64,000 nt of DNA. Source: Cellvibrionaceae bacterium. GTDB lineage: Bacteria > Pseudomonadota > Gammaproteobacteria > Pseudomonadales > Cellvibrionaceae. Where the stretch lies: contig JAOXRT010000080.1 in the NCBI GenBank assembly GCA_025800365.1, positions 1-64,000 of the forward strand, given 5' to 3'. Below, one piece after another: positions 6,847-14,481 of the stretch (the stretch's first letter is position 1; each line of letters begins with the position of its first letter). The notes under the pieces are model-generated. The model did not search any database, was not told where the DNA came from, and was given only the letters and a program-made list of their open reading frames with translations. Position numbers and translations under genes: made by a program.

Positions 6847-8364
6847 TTATTTAACTTCAATAACGCCTTCTTCAATTTTAGCTTGCCAGATTTGCGGGCC
6901 AGTTTGGTGAGCTGATTCACCGGTACTGTCAACCGCTACGGTTACCGGCATATCTTTGATATCGAACTCATAAATCGCTTCCATACCAAGATCTTCAAAG
7001 CCCGCTACCTTAGAAGCTTTAATGGCCTTAGATACCAAGTAAGCCGAACCGCCTACAGCCATTAGATAAACTGCTTTGTTATCTTTAATGGCTTCGATAG
7101 CCGCACCGCCGCGCTCAGCTTTACCCACCATACCAATTAGGCCAGTTTCTTCCAACATAGTACGAGTAAACTTATCCATGCGAGTAGCCGTAGTAGGGCC
7201 AGCAGGGCCAACAACTTCTTCGCGTACTGGGTCTACCGGACCTACGTAGTAGATAAATTTATTGGTGAAATCAACAGGTAGTTTCTCACCCTTAGCGATC
7301 ATATCCACCATACGTTTATGGGCAGCATCGCGGCCAGTGTACATTTTGCCGGATAGCAAAACAGTTTCACCGGTTTTCCACTCTTGAATATCTTCTTTAG
7401 TAAGCTCATCCAAATTCACGCGACGAGCATCACCCACTTCCCAAGTAATTTCAGGCCAATCGTCTAAGCTAGGAGGCGTTTGCAAAGATGGACCAGAACC
7501 ATCTAAGGTAAACTTAGCCAAACGAGTTGCTGCACAGTTTGGAATAATCGCCACTGGCTTGTTGGCCGCATGGGTTGGACAATCTTTTACTTTAATGTCT
7601 AGAACCGTGGTTAAACCACCTAAGCCCTGAGCGCCGATGCCTAGCTTGTTCACTTTATCGAACAACTCTAAGCGCAACTCTTCAGCACGATTGCTCGCAC
7701 CGGCTTCTTGTAGATCGTGAATATCAATAGGATCAAGCAATGACTCCTTCGCCATTGCCAAGGCTTTATCGGCGGTACCACCGATACCAATACCTAAAAT
7801 TCCTGGTGGACACCAACCAGCGCCCATCGTCGGCACCATCTTCAATACCCAATCAACGATATTGTCAGAAGGATTTAGCATGGCAAACTTGGTTTTGGCT
7901 TCACTACCGCCACCTTTAGCAACTACATGCACATCAACTTTATCACCAGGAACAATTTTATAGGTGATCATTGCCGGTGTGTTATCGCCAGTGTTTTTGC
8001 GGGCACCGTCTGGGTCGGCCAAAACCGAAGCGCGCAGCTTGTTATCTGGATGGTTATAAGCCTGACGAACACCTTCGTTCACCATTTCCTCTAGGCTCAT
8101 ATCGCCTTCCCACTGCACGTTCATGCCCACTTTCAGGAATACAGAAACAATACCGGTATCCTGACAGATCGGACGATGACCTTCGGCACACATACGAGAG
8201 TTAATCAGGATCTGAGCCATAGCGTCTTTCGCCGCTGGGTTAGCTTCCTTTTCATAGGCACGGTGAACGGCCTGAATAAAGTCTACCGGGTGGTAGTAGG
8301 AAATAAACTGAAGGGCATCTGCGACACTGTCGATCAGATCCTGGGGACGAATCACGGTAGTCAT
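6847..8364 (-). CDS. fumA: Class I (iron-sulfur) fumarate hydratase
   Basis: A 505-residue, oxygen-sensitive [4Fe-4S] fumarase converting fumarate and malate in the TCA cycle. Both class I parts are present in one chain: the alpha region (residues 1-290, with CAEGHRPICQDTG near 60, GAGWCPPGILGIGIGG near 185 and IPNCAATR near 275) and the beta region (from about 330, YYVGPVDP and GPTTATRMD). The three Cys in those alpha motifs are the likely cluster ligands. Length matches the Pseudomonas homologue. It follows the coiled-coil membrane protein gene by 125 bp. Only a weak Shine-Dalgarno (AGAGAGA) precedes the ATG. Confidence 0.95.
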   Translation of the reverse strand: MTTVIRPQDLIDSVADALQFISYYHPVDFIQAVHRAYEKEANPAAKDAMAQILINSRMCAEGHRPICQDTGIVSVFLKVGMNVQWEGDMSLEEMVNEGVRQAYNHPDNKLRASVLADPDGARKNTGDNTPAMITYKIVPGDKVDVHVVAKGGGSEAKTKFAMLNPSDNIVDWVLKMVPTMGAGWCPPGILGIGIGGTADKALAMAKESLLDPIDIHDLQEAGASNRAEELRLELFDKVNKLGIGAQGLGGLTTVLDIKVKDCPTHAANKPVAIIPNCAATRLAKFTLDGSGPSLQTPPSLDDWPEITWEVGDARRVNLDELTKEDIQEWKTGETVLLSGKMYTGRDAAHKRMVDMIAKGEKLPVDFTNKFIYYVGPVDPVREEVVGPAGPTTATRMDKFTRTMLEETGLIGMVGKAERGGAAIEAIKDNKAVYLMAVGGSAYLVSKAIKASKVAGFEDLGMEAIYEFDIKDMPVTVAVDSTGESAHQTGPQIWQAKIEEGVIEVK

Positions 8365-8489
8365 GGTGTTCTCTCTAATCTAGTTAGGCTAATTTCTACT
8401 ATGGTTAAACACTACGTTATCTTAGGGCTGCGGGAGGACGAAGCTTTAAGCTTCCTTTAAACTCCCTTAATGCTCTAATTATAGCTCAG

Positions 8490-9299
8490 CTACGCGGCTG
8501 GTTTAGTGCCAGCTTGCACAGCATCTAAGCGTTTTTTGATATTCAGCAGCTCTCTATTGGTGGTTTTACGGTAAACCGTAATTGACTCAATAGACTCCTC
8601 ATTTTGCTTCACACGCTCAAGAATGCCATTACGCAATTGGTCTAATTGCAAAGCCTGAGCTTCTACATCACTTAAAGCACTTTGTAAGTCCTTGGCGCGC
8701 TGTTGCAGGCTAGCCTCAGCTTGTGCCAGGCGTTTTTCCTGATCTGCACTTAGAGTTTCCAACTTGCTTAAGCTATCCGCTTGGCTCGCAGAAGTTTTGG
8801 CAGCCTTAGAGGCTTCGCTCGCGGTGCTCTTTAGTTTTTTATCTAGGCTGGCCAATTGCTTCTTATGTTGATCGATAGTTTTGCGGTTGCGATCATAGGC
8901 TACACCCCACAATTTGCGAATCTCAGAATCTGCCCACTTTAGCTTGGCGCGAATCGCCTCTACCGACTGGCTAGATTCTTCATTGGAGAAGTCGAGTTTT
9001 TGCTCCAAGGCAGCAATACGATCTTCCGCTGAGGACATTGCGGCAGCGGCCGCCTGCTTATCTTGCTGTCCCTGCCAATAGAGGTAGCCGGCGGCTCCGC
9101 TCGCTGCGAAGGCAAATAGTAGGGCGAAAAGTGCCAACCAAGAGAACGAAGAGCCCTGCGACTTAGCCGCTTTAGGTGGTGGCGGCGCATAATTGGCCTG
9201 CTCGGATGTAACAGAATAACCAGTATTTACCTCGGATTCGGAGGCTGCATGAGAAGCACCCTGCTCTCCAAAAGTCGGCTCACGACGTTCAACACTCAT
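8490..9299 (-). CDS. Single-pass membrane protein with long coiled coil, function unknown
   Basis: A 269-residue protein not assigned to a named family. Residues 1-50 are polar with a Pro run (YAPPPPKAAK). Residues 53-75 are a hydrophobic, Ala/Leu/Phe-rich membrane segment ending GYLYW. From 78 to about 260 it is a heptad-like Ala/Gln/Lys/Glu-rich coiled coil. The predicted topology is N-terminus inside, coiled coil in the periplasm. It is co-directional with fumA, 125 bp upstream. A role in cell-envelope organisation is only a guess from topology. Confidence 0.7.
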   Translation of the reverse strand: MSVERREPTFGEQGASHAASESEVNTGYSVTSEQANYAPPPPKAAKSQGSSFSWLALFALLFAFAASGAAGYLYWQGQQDKQAAAAAMSSAEDRIAALEQKLDFSNEESSQSVEAIRAKLKWADSEIRKLWGVAYDRNRKTIDQHKKQLASLDKKLKSTASEASKAAKTSASQADSLSKLETLSADQEKRLAQAEASLQQRAKDLQSALSDVEAQALQLDQLRNGILERVKQNEESIESITVYRKTTNRELLNIKKRLDAVQAGTKPAA

Positions 9300-9602
9300 A
9301 TGGCTAGCTATCCTCTTTTTACTGCCCTTATTTGATGGGCTAGCTGGTACCTTAATCAGCCCAGCATTCTACACGATCAGAGCCCGCTTCACGACACCTG
9401 TACACAAAACCACCAGACCGCCCTAGGGTGGATTCCCCAGCAAACAAACGATAAGCAATCCAGCAAGAAGAGCTGACTGGCACTTAATGAAAGTTAACGC
9501 TTGTTGGCTTTTCTTGCGCCCTTCGCCGTAAACGCGGATACGTTTATCCCAAATCTGAGACCTAAAATACAGCCATTGATTCAACGGACGTGGAGTATCA
9601 CT
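9300..9602. other. Divergent intergenic region, no gene seen
   Basis: About 300 bp between the coiled-coil gene (minus) and the outer-membrane protein gene (plus). It must hold two divergent promoters, but no convincing operator or hairpin was found. An upstream extension of the barrel protein frame to 9501 lacks a signal peptide at its N-terminus and is not favoured. Confidence 0.5.
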
Positions 9603-10271
9603 ATGAAATTATCAGTTAGCATGAGTCTTGCAGTATTGGCTTTGAGTTTAAACTCTCCTTTGAGTTATGCCGCTGAGCCCAAATATGATTATGTCGACAT
9701 CAATGCTGGTGTGGCGGAATCGAAAATTAAAGTTGGCAACAACAGCTTTAAATTAGACAGCAAAGCGTTTCGCACCGAGATAAGCAAGCGTATTAATGAA
9801 TACACATACGTACGTGGTGAGCTCACTCAATCACGTACAGATGACAGCGCCAACTCCGGCAATATACGTTTATCGCTGGATGACAAAGAAACCAATGCGA
9901 ATGTTTCTTTGGGTGTGATCGCAAAGCTAGACCCAAGCAATCACCTAAACTTCGAATTAGGTATGAACCACAATGATCATAAAGATCATGGCAGCTTAAA
10001 AATCGACAAAGCCATCGAACCTTTTAGAGGTTCTGGTAAAGAGACCGATGTACTTTGGTCAGTAGCTTGGAAAACCGCCATTAGCGATGGCTGGGAACTC
10101 AATGTCCGCTATACTAAAGCAGGAGATGTGAGTAGCTGGAAGCTCAACAGCCCTATCGCTATTAGCAAAGACGTATCTCTAGATTTGGCTCTTATTCACG
10201 GCAAAGACGATAGCGATAAGCGTCGCTATGAATCCAATGCCGCCACCATTGGCTTAAGATTCCACTTCTAA
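9603..10271 (+). CDS. Small outer-membrane beta-barrel protein
   Basis: A 222-residue protein starting at ATG 9603, with GGAG 7 nt upstream. Residues 1-23 form a signal peptide ending SYAA. The rest alternates polar and hydrophobic residues in strand-sized blocks (YDYVDINAGVAESKIKVG, YVRGELTQSR, ANVSLGVIAKL) and ends in a terminal Phe (TIGLRFHF), the classic BAM signal. It resembles generic OmpA-barrel-like porin domains without a specific family. It is monocistronic and followed by a good terminator. Confidence 0.75.
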   Translation: MKLSVSMSLAVLALSLNSPLSYAAEPKYDYVDINAGVAESKIKVGNNSFKLDSKAFRTEISKRINEYTYVRGELTQSRTDDSANSGNIRLSLDDKETNANVSLGVIAKLDPSNHLNFELGMNHNDHKDHGSLKIDKAIEPFRGSGKETDVLWSVAWKTAISDGWELNVRYTKAGDVSSWKLNSPIAISKDVSLDLALIHGKDDSDKRRYESNAATIGLRFHF

Positions 10272-10302
10272 GCGATAGACTACCTTTCAACGACTCTCCT
10301 CT

Positions 10303-10332
10303 AGGCTATGGCTTTTCCATAGCCTCTTTTTG
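10303..10332 (+). terminator. Rho-independent terminator after the barrel gene
   Basis: Perfect 9-bp stem AGGCTATGG/CCATAGCCT with a CTTTT loop, followed by CTTTTTG, about 30 bp after the stop at 10271. Confidence 0.85.
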
Positions 10333-10418
10333 TTCAGCCACTATGAACTGAATAACTTGCAAAGCTATATAGCTTGAAAAACGTGAATTTGCCGAACGCT
10401 GCCATAGGGAAGTCTACT

Positions 10419-11324
10419 ATGACAAAAAAAGATGCCACTGTTTTAATTCCAGAATCTCAATTAATTGATGATCTTGCGCCGCATTGGAAAAAGCGCTTTG
10501 TGAAAGCCACCCAAATCATGCAAGACCGCTTTAGCGAAAATTTAAATTGGAATGATATTGCCGATGAATGCGCCATATCACCCAGTCATTTTCACTATAT
10601 GTTTAAGCTGGTATTCGGGGAATCGCCAGTTAAGTATTTGCGACGAATGCGCTTAAAACAAGCGGTTTATAGCCTTTCCCTAGAGAAAAAAGCCGTTACA
10701 GATATTGCACTGGAAACGGGATTTTCTTCATCGCAAGCATTGGCAAAAGCCTTAAAAAGAGACCTTGGCTTATCCGCTTCTGAGATCCGCCGCAGCAATC
10801 AACTGAAAGATGCCGAGCTGTGGGATCAAGTTATGCTGAAGCTGGGGCAGCCAACAGAAAATGAAACCAGCCTTGAAAAAACCATGTGTAAAAACATGGA
10901 ATTTGAACTTGTGAGCCTCCCAGAGCGTCACTACTTCACCAGTAAGCAGCAAGGCCATAACCTCGAAAGAATCTTTGAAATCTGGTTTCAAATCACTCCC
11001 AAAGACATCTCCCACGGTGTGTCTATTTACCAATGGGACGCAGCGATTTCACCTGTCTCCCAACCATTTTACGTAGGCTATGAATGCCCAGCTCACTCTG
11101 CCAACAAAAGCCTTCCAGCTTCTCACTATCTGTGCACCAAAGTACGGATAGATTCAGGCACCGCTTATGCCGCTGCTTGGGATGCGCTATACAGTCACTT
11201 GCTAGAGCAAGATTTAGAAGCTGATTATGAAGCCGAGGTTATGGAGTTAATGAGTAATCTAAGAGATTATGAATCGAGAGAGATGGAAGTTACGCTGTAT
11301 CTTCCCGTTAAAGTAAAAGACTAA
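10419..11324 (+). CDS. AraC-family regulator with GyrI-like effector-binding domain
   Basis: A 301-residue protein starting at ATG 10419 (AGGGA 8 nt upstream); an upstream in-frame start at 10374 has weaker support. Unlike classical AraC proteins, the DNA-binding domain is N-terminal: IADECAISPSHFHYMFKLVFGESPVKYLRRMRL and a second HTH with DIALETGFSSSQALAKALKR. The C-terminal half (about 155-300) is a GyrI-like small-molecule-binding domain, ending in EVTLYLPVK. This Rob/MarA-plus-GyrI architecture is common in regulators sensing amphipathic compounds. The preceding barrel gene is a candidate target, by position only. Confidence 0.85.
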   Translation: MTKKDATVLIPESQLIDDLAPHWKKRFVKATQIMQDRFSENLNWNDIADECAISPSHFHYMFKLVFGESPVKYLRRMRLKQAVYSLSLEKKAVTDIALETGFSSSQALAKALKRDLGLSASEIRRSNQLKDAELWDQVMLKLGQPTENETSLEKTMCKNMEFELVSLPERHYFTSKQQGHNLERIFEIWFQITPKDISHGVSIYQWDAAISPVSQPFYVGYECPAHSANKSLPASHYLCTKVRIDSGTAYAAAWDALYSHLLEQDLEADYEAEVMELMSNLRDYESREMEVTLYLPVKVKD

Positions 11325-11350
11325 AGAACAATAAGTGACCTACCAAAAAC

Positions 11351-11377
11351 AAAACCGCCAGCAAAGCTGGCGGTTTT
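11351..11377. terminator. Bidirectional terminator between AraC/GyrI gene and sodB
   Basis: Perfect 12-bp stem AAAACCGCCAGC / GCTGGCGGTTTT with an AAA loop. Flanking A and T tracts make it usable from both strands, between two convergent genes. Confidence 0.9.
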
Positions 11378-11401
11378 AGTACAAATAAACTGTACTCGTA
11401 A

Positions 11402-11983
11402 TTACGCCATGTTAGCGTTAACGAATTCCCAGTTTACAAGCGCCCAGAAAGCGTTCATGTAGTTAGGACGCGCATTACGGTAATCGATGTAGTAAGCGTG
11501 CTCCCACAAATCAACGGTCAATAGCGGAGTTACACCTTCGTCAGTCAATGGAGTGGCTGCATTGCTGGTGTTTACAATAGCTACACTGCCATCAGCATTC
11601 TGTACCAACCAAGTCCAAGAAGAACCAAAGTTGTTAACGGCTGAAGTAGTGAAAGCTTCTTTAAAGGCTTCGAAAGAACCAAAAGCTTCGTTGATTTTAT
11701 CAGCAACAGCACCAGTAGCTTCGCCACCGCCATTCGGGCTTAAGCAGTTCCAGTAGAAGCTGTGGTTCCAGATTTGAGCGGCGTTGTTGAACACACCACC
11801 ATCAGAAGACTTAACGATTTCTTCTAGAGTCTTGCCTTCGAACTCAGTACCAGGGATCAAACCATTTAGCTTGGTCACATAGGTTTGATGATGCTTGCCA
11901 TAGTGGAACTCTAGAGTTTCAGCAGAGATATGAGGTGCCAGGGCATCCTGAGCGTAAGGCAAAGCAGGTAATTCAATGGACAT
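11402..11983 (-). CDS. sodB: Iron superoxide dismutase
   Basis: A 193-residue cytoplasmic Fe/Mn-family SOD dismutating superoxide to H2O2 and O2. Metal ligands are visible: His near 27 ([13 protein letters not shown]), His near 74 ([11 protein letters not shown]), and Asp and His in [13 protein letters not shown] near 158-162. The FNNAAQ-x-WNH-x-FYW signature and the length indicate the iron-dependent type. The gene is divergent from the nickel SOD operon, and a Nur/Fur-like box lies between them. Possession of both FeSOD and NiSOD suggests metal-dependent choice of enzyme. Confidence 0.95.
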   Translation of the reverse strand: MSIELPALPYAQDALAPHISAETLEFHYGKHHQTYVTKLNGLIPGTEFEGKTLEEIVKSSDGGVFNNAAQIWNHSFYWNCLSPNGGGEATGAVADKINEAFGSFEAFKEAFTTSAVNNFGSSWTWLVQNADGSVAIVNTSNAATPLTDEGVTPLLTVDLWEHAYYIDYRNARPNYMNAFWALVNWEFVNANMA

Positions 11984-12146
11984 AGTCGTTTCCTTATCTT
12001 GCGGCTATCGGTTATCGGTATCAGGGTTTGTCTCGAATTATCAGTATCGAGTAATGGAGCTAATTTTAGCACCTTTTGCTTTTTGATTTACCGAATCCTA
12101 ATAAATTTTTTCTATGGTGATCTGGATCAGCCACCCTCAATTAATA

Positions 12147-12163
12147 TTGCAAATCACTTGCAT
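12147..12163. promoter_or_regulatory. Nur/Fur-family operator candidate between sodB and the NiSOD operon
   Basis: TTGCAA-ATCAC-TTGCAT matches the form of the Streptomyces Nur box (TTGCAA-N5-TTGCAA) with one mismatch, and also reads as a Fur-type 7-1-7 inverted repeat (TGCAAAT-C-ACTTGCA). It lies 81 bp before the NiSOD operon's first gene and 164 bp from the sodB start. The binding protein is inferred; no Fur-family gene is in the window. Confidence 0.5.
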
Positions 12164-12227
12164 TCGCATTAGCATCAATGCGTAATCATCCATGCAATAT
12201 CACGCTAAACCACAGGGGAGCCCCTCC

Positions 12228-12410
12228 ATGAAAAAATACCTACTTGCCGCTAGCCTTGGCGCCAGCCAAATTGCCTTAGCCCATCCAGGTCATGACCACC
12301 AGCACTGGGCCGCAGAGCCTATCCATATTCTTACCGCCATTGCGATCACGGCCGTTATTGGCACAGCGTTCTATATCGCCCGCAAGCAAAAAGCGAAAAA
12401 CCACGATTAA
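12228..12410 (+). CDS. Small His-rich exported membrane protein linked to NiSOD
   Basis: A 60-residue protein starting at ATG 12228 behind a GGGGAG site; the longer frame from 12192 is less likely. Residues 1-18 are a signal peptide ending ALA. The predicted mature protein starts HPGHDHQHW, a possible metal-binding head, followed by one membrane helix (about 31-49) and a Lys-rich tail. It is the first gene of the sodN-sodX operon. Position and the His cluster suggest nickel handling, but I recognise no named family and this is inference. HPGH at a mature N-terminus also occurs in HupE/UreJ-type nickel proteins. Confidence 0.7.
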   Translation: MKKYLLAASLGASQIALAHPGHDHQHWAAEPIHILTAIAITAVIGTAFYIARKQKAKNHD

Positions 12411-12439
12411 TGAAAAGCCTGCTAACAAAAGGAATAACC

Positions 12440-12931
12440 ATGCATAAGCTATTGTCTTTGTTCGACAAAACCATCCCCAGCGCAAGCGCCCACTGCGATA
12501 TCCCCTGCGGTATCTATGATCCAGCTATCGCGCAAATTGCCGCTTTAACTGCTATTCGCATGATCGACCAAATTAATGAACTGGCTGCAAAAGGCGAACT
12601 TAGCCTTGCCGATCAAGCCAAGCTTGGCCGCCTAGTTGCGGAAAAAGAAAGCCACTGTAATAAAGCTAAAGAAGAGATTCGTATTATCTGGGGTGACTAT
12701 TTTAAAGCGCCACAATTTGAGAAATTTCCTGGCACCCATGAACTTGCCCATAACATCATGCTGCAGGGCTCCAAAGTTCGCCAACATATCGATCGCGATA
12801 TGGCCGTTGAGTTTCTAAATTTAATTAACGAATTTGCAGAAAACTTTTGGGCGACTAAAGGTGTTGAAACCTACACGGCCACCTGCCCTTATGCTCCAGC
12901 CGAGCAAGTGGTATACCCAAAGCTAGCCTAA
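12440..12931 (+). CDS. sodN: Nickel superoxide dismutase precursor
   Basis: A 163-residue protein from ATG 12440 (AAGGA 7 nt upstream). The diagnostic nickel hook HCDIPCGIYDP starts at residue 18, after a 17-residue propeptide ending SASA. In known NiSODs the propeptide is cut off so that His1 (amine and imidazole), Cys2 and Cys6 bind nickel. The four-helix-bundle remainder has the expected length. The frame extends 10 codons upstream, but the family start and ribosome-binding site favour 12440. The sodX protease gene follows after 6 bp. Confidence 0.95.
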   Translation: MHKLLSLFDKTIPSASAHCDIPCGIYDPAIAQIAALTAIRMIDQINELAAKGELSLADQAKLGRLVAEKESHCNKAKEEIRIIWGDYFKAPQFEKFPGTHELAHNIMLQGSKVRQHIDRDMAVEFLNLINEFAENFWATKGVETYTATCPYAPAEQVVYPKLA

Positions 12932-12937
12932 GTTTAC

Positions 12938-13219
12938 ATGCTAAAGATTTTTAAGATTACTGGTAACAGTATGAGTCCCCGTTTTAATAGTGGGGACTAC
13001 CTTCTACTATTCACACTTCGCCGAAAACCAAGGCTGGGCCAGTTTTTGGTTTATGATCATCCCGAGATAGGGCCCATATTCAAACAGGTAGATGAAGTAA
13101 GGGAAGGCGGAAGTTTTTATCTTAAAAGCCTTAATTCAGCGGGTGTTAGCAGCGAAGATATAGGGCAGTGCCAAACGGAAAATATCATTGGCAGAATGCT
13201 TTGGCATTTTTCTCCTTAA
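12938..13219 (+). CDS. sodX: NiSOD maturation signal-peptidase-like protease
   Basis: A 93-residue S26-family mini-protease. The nucleophile Ser is in GNSMSP (Ser11) and the general-base Lys is probably Lys49 in GPIFKQVD. It has no membrane anchor, as expected for SodX, which removes the NiSOD propeptide to free the nickel-binding N-terminus. It is 6 bp downstream of sodN, the conserved arrangement. It ends immediately before a long hairpin. Confidence 0.9.
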   Translation: MLKIFKITGNSMSPRFNSGDYLLLFTLRRKPRLGQFLVYDHPEIGPIFKQVDEVREGGSFYLKSLNSAGVSSEDIGQCQTENIIGRMLWHFSP

Positions 13220-13220
13220 T

Positions 13221-13287
13221 GGGGTCAGACCCTCAAACAAAAACAGGCGGCTGACGGCCGCCTGTTTTTGTTTAAGGATCTGACCCC
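13221..13287. terminator. Long nested hairpin/terminator with GGGGTCAGA ends
   Basis: The outer arms GGGGTCAGA and TCTGACCCC (13221-13229 and 13279-13287) enclose an inner stem CAAACAAAAACAGGCGG / CCGCCTGTTTTTGTTT with T- and A-rich flanks. It lies between convergent sodX and the ChaN-like gene and can terminate both. The 9-bp ends are identical to those of the palindromes in the 119-bp array at 1.1-1.6 kb. Confidence 0.8.
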
Positions 13288-13299
13288 GGCTATAGCGGC

Positions 13300-14298
13300 T
13301 TATTTACTCTCACCACAATCGAGCTTACTACGCTTGTGCCCAGCCATTACCGCATTGCGCTCTTCTTTGTTTACCCACATTGGCGGCAATTCTTCAACGA
13401 CCAAACGGTAGTCATTCCCGCTCAGTGTTTCATCCGCAGTGACTGCAGTAATATAGGCAATTTTTAAATTTGGTTTTAATTTCAGAAGCTCAGCTCCTGT
13501 ACCCAAGCCGCCTTCCGTATGGAAACGTCCAGCAACGTGAAATATTCGACGGTTAGGGTTTTCATCCAAATGCAAAGCAATAGATTCAGCCATGGTGGCA
13601 TCCCATGTCATTTGGGCGCCAAACATTTTTGCAATGCGCTCTTCACTTAAGCTCATACCCTTCATATTTCCCAAGAACTTTTCGCGGTAGGGTGATTCAC
13701 TGATATCCACCTTGGCGGCAACCATAGCTCGCTCTTCCTTTGCCAAACCATCTAGATATGCTAGCCCAACTCGACCAACGCACTTCACATGGTTTCTTGG
13801 GGCATTTGCAGCAATAACAGGTAGCTTGTTGTGGCGAGCAATTTCCACCATAGGGCGGTAATCACTTTTATAATTGTCCCAAGCCTTGGTGTTTTTAAGT
13901 AAAGTGCTCTCACCAATTTCACCTGCTAGATAGCGATTAAGCTCTGTTTGATCGGCACGCGTAAAATGCTCCATTGTTAAGCTGAGCGGGCGCTCTCGTG
14001 CTGCCAAGGCGGCCATCAATTTTGCTTGAAACAAATGCACAGCCGGATGTGCATGCCACTCACCTACCATGACTACATCCGCATCATCAATCTCGGTAAG
14101 TAACTGTGCTATCTCAACAGTCTCATTGGCGCTATTTTGCAGTTGGTAGTCATACAAACTGGCTACGGACTCCACCTTCTCTCCCTTTATCGCAATCGAT
14201 TTGGATATTGGTGCTGTGCCAGAACAGGCACTTACTAATATAGACAATGGTAACAACACAAAAGAAGTTTTGCGCATAGACGGCTTAAGCCAAGACAT
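13300..14298 (-). CDS. ChaN-family haem/iron-associated lipoprotein
   Basis: A 332-residue protein from ATG 14298 (GGGG 7 nt upstream; the frame runs on to a TTG at 14310). Its signal peptide ends in a lipobox, ILVSAC, near residue 25. The haem-binding uptake (Tiki/ChaN, PF04187-type) core shows VVMVGEWHAHPAVHLFQ near 80, LTMEHFTRADQ near 110 and FHVAGRFHTEGGLG near 265. Campylobacter ChaN binds two haems and is iron-repressed. A Fur-like box lies about 50 bp upstream, consistent with iron control. Confidence 0.85.
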   Translation of the reverse strand: MSWLKPSMRKTSFVLLPLSILVSACSGTAPISKSIAIKGEKVESVASLYDYQLQNSANETVEIAQLLTEIDDADVVMVGEWHAHPAVHLFQAKLMAALAARERPLSLTMEHFTRADQTELNRYLAGEIGESTLLKNTKAWDNYKSDYRPMVEIARHNKLPVIAANAPRNHVKCVGRVGLAYLDGLAKEERAMVAAKVDISESPYREKFLGNMKGMSLSEERIAKMFGAQMTWDATMAESIALHLDENPNRRIFHVAGRFHTEGGLGTGAELLKLKPNLKIAYITAVTADETLSGNDYRLVVEELPPMWVNKEERNAVMAGHKRSKLDCGESK

Positions 14299-14347
14299 GA
14301 TTAACCCCAACTAAAAGGGCGTTATTTTATCTCCCAAACCCATATAT

Positions 14348-14366
14348 AACAATGATTATCAATTAC
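14348..14366 (-). promoter_or_regulatory. Fur-box-like sequence upstream of the ChaN-like gene
   Basis: On the minus strand GTAATTGATAATCATTGTT matches 14 of 19 positions of the GATAATGATAATCATTATC consensus, including the unbroken core TGATAATCATT. It is 50 bp upstream of the lipoprotein start and also lies in the region shared with the divergent COG0523 gene. Confidence 0.65.
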
Positions 14367-14432
14367 ACCTGCAAGTAATTAACAAAAACTTCCCCTAGGC
14401 ATTAGCCCTACAAAGCACTTCTAGCACAAATA

Positions 14433-14445
14433 GATATAATATATC
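14433..14445 (+). promoter_or_regulatory. Possible Zur operator before the COG0523-dksA2 operon
   Basis: GATATAATATATC is a perfect 13-nt palindrome with a one-base centre, differing from the gammaproteobacterial Zur core GTTATAATATAAC at two symmetric positions. It is 37 bp upstream of the GTPase start. Zur control is expected for a COG0523-dksA2 pair but is not shown here. Confidence 0.45.
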
Positions 14446-14481
14446 ATACCAAGCAAAGCTAGCCTGTAGAGATATATAACA

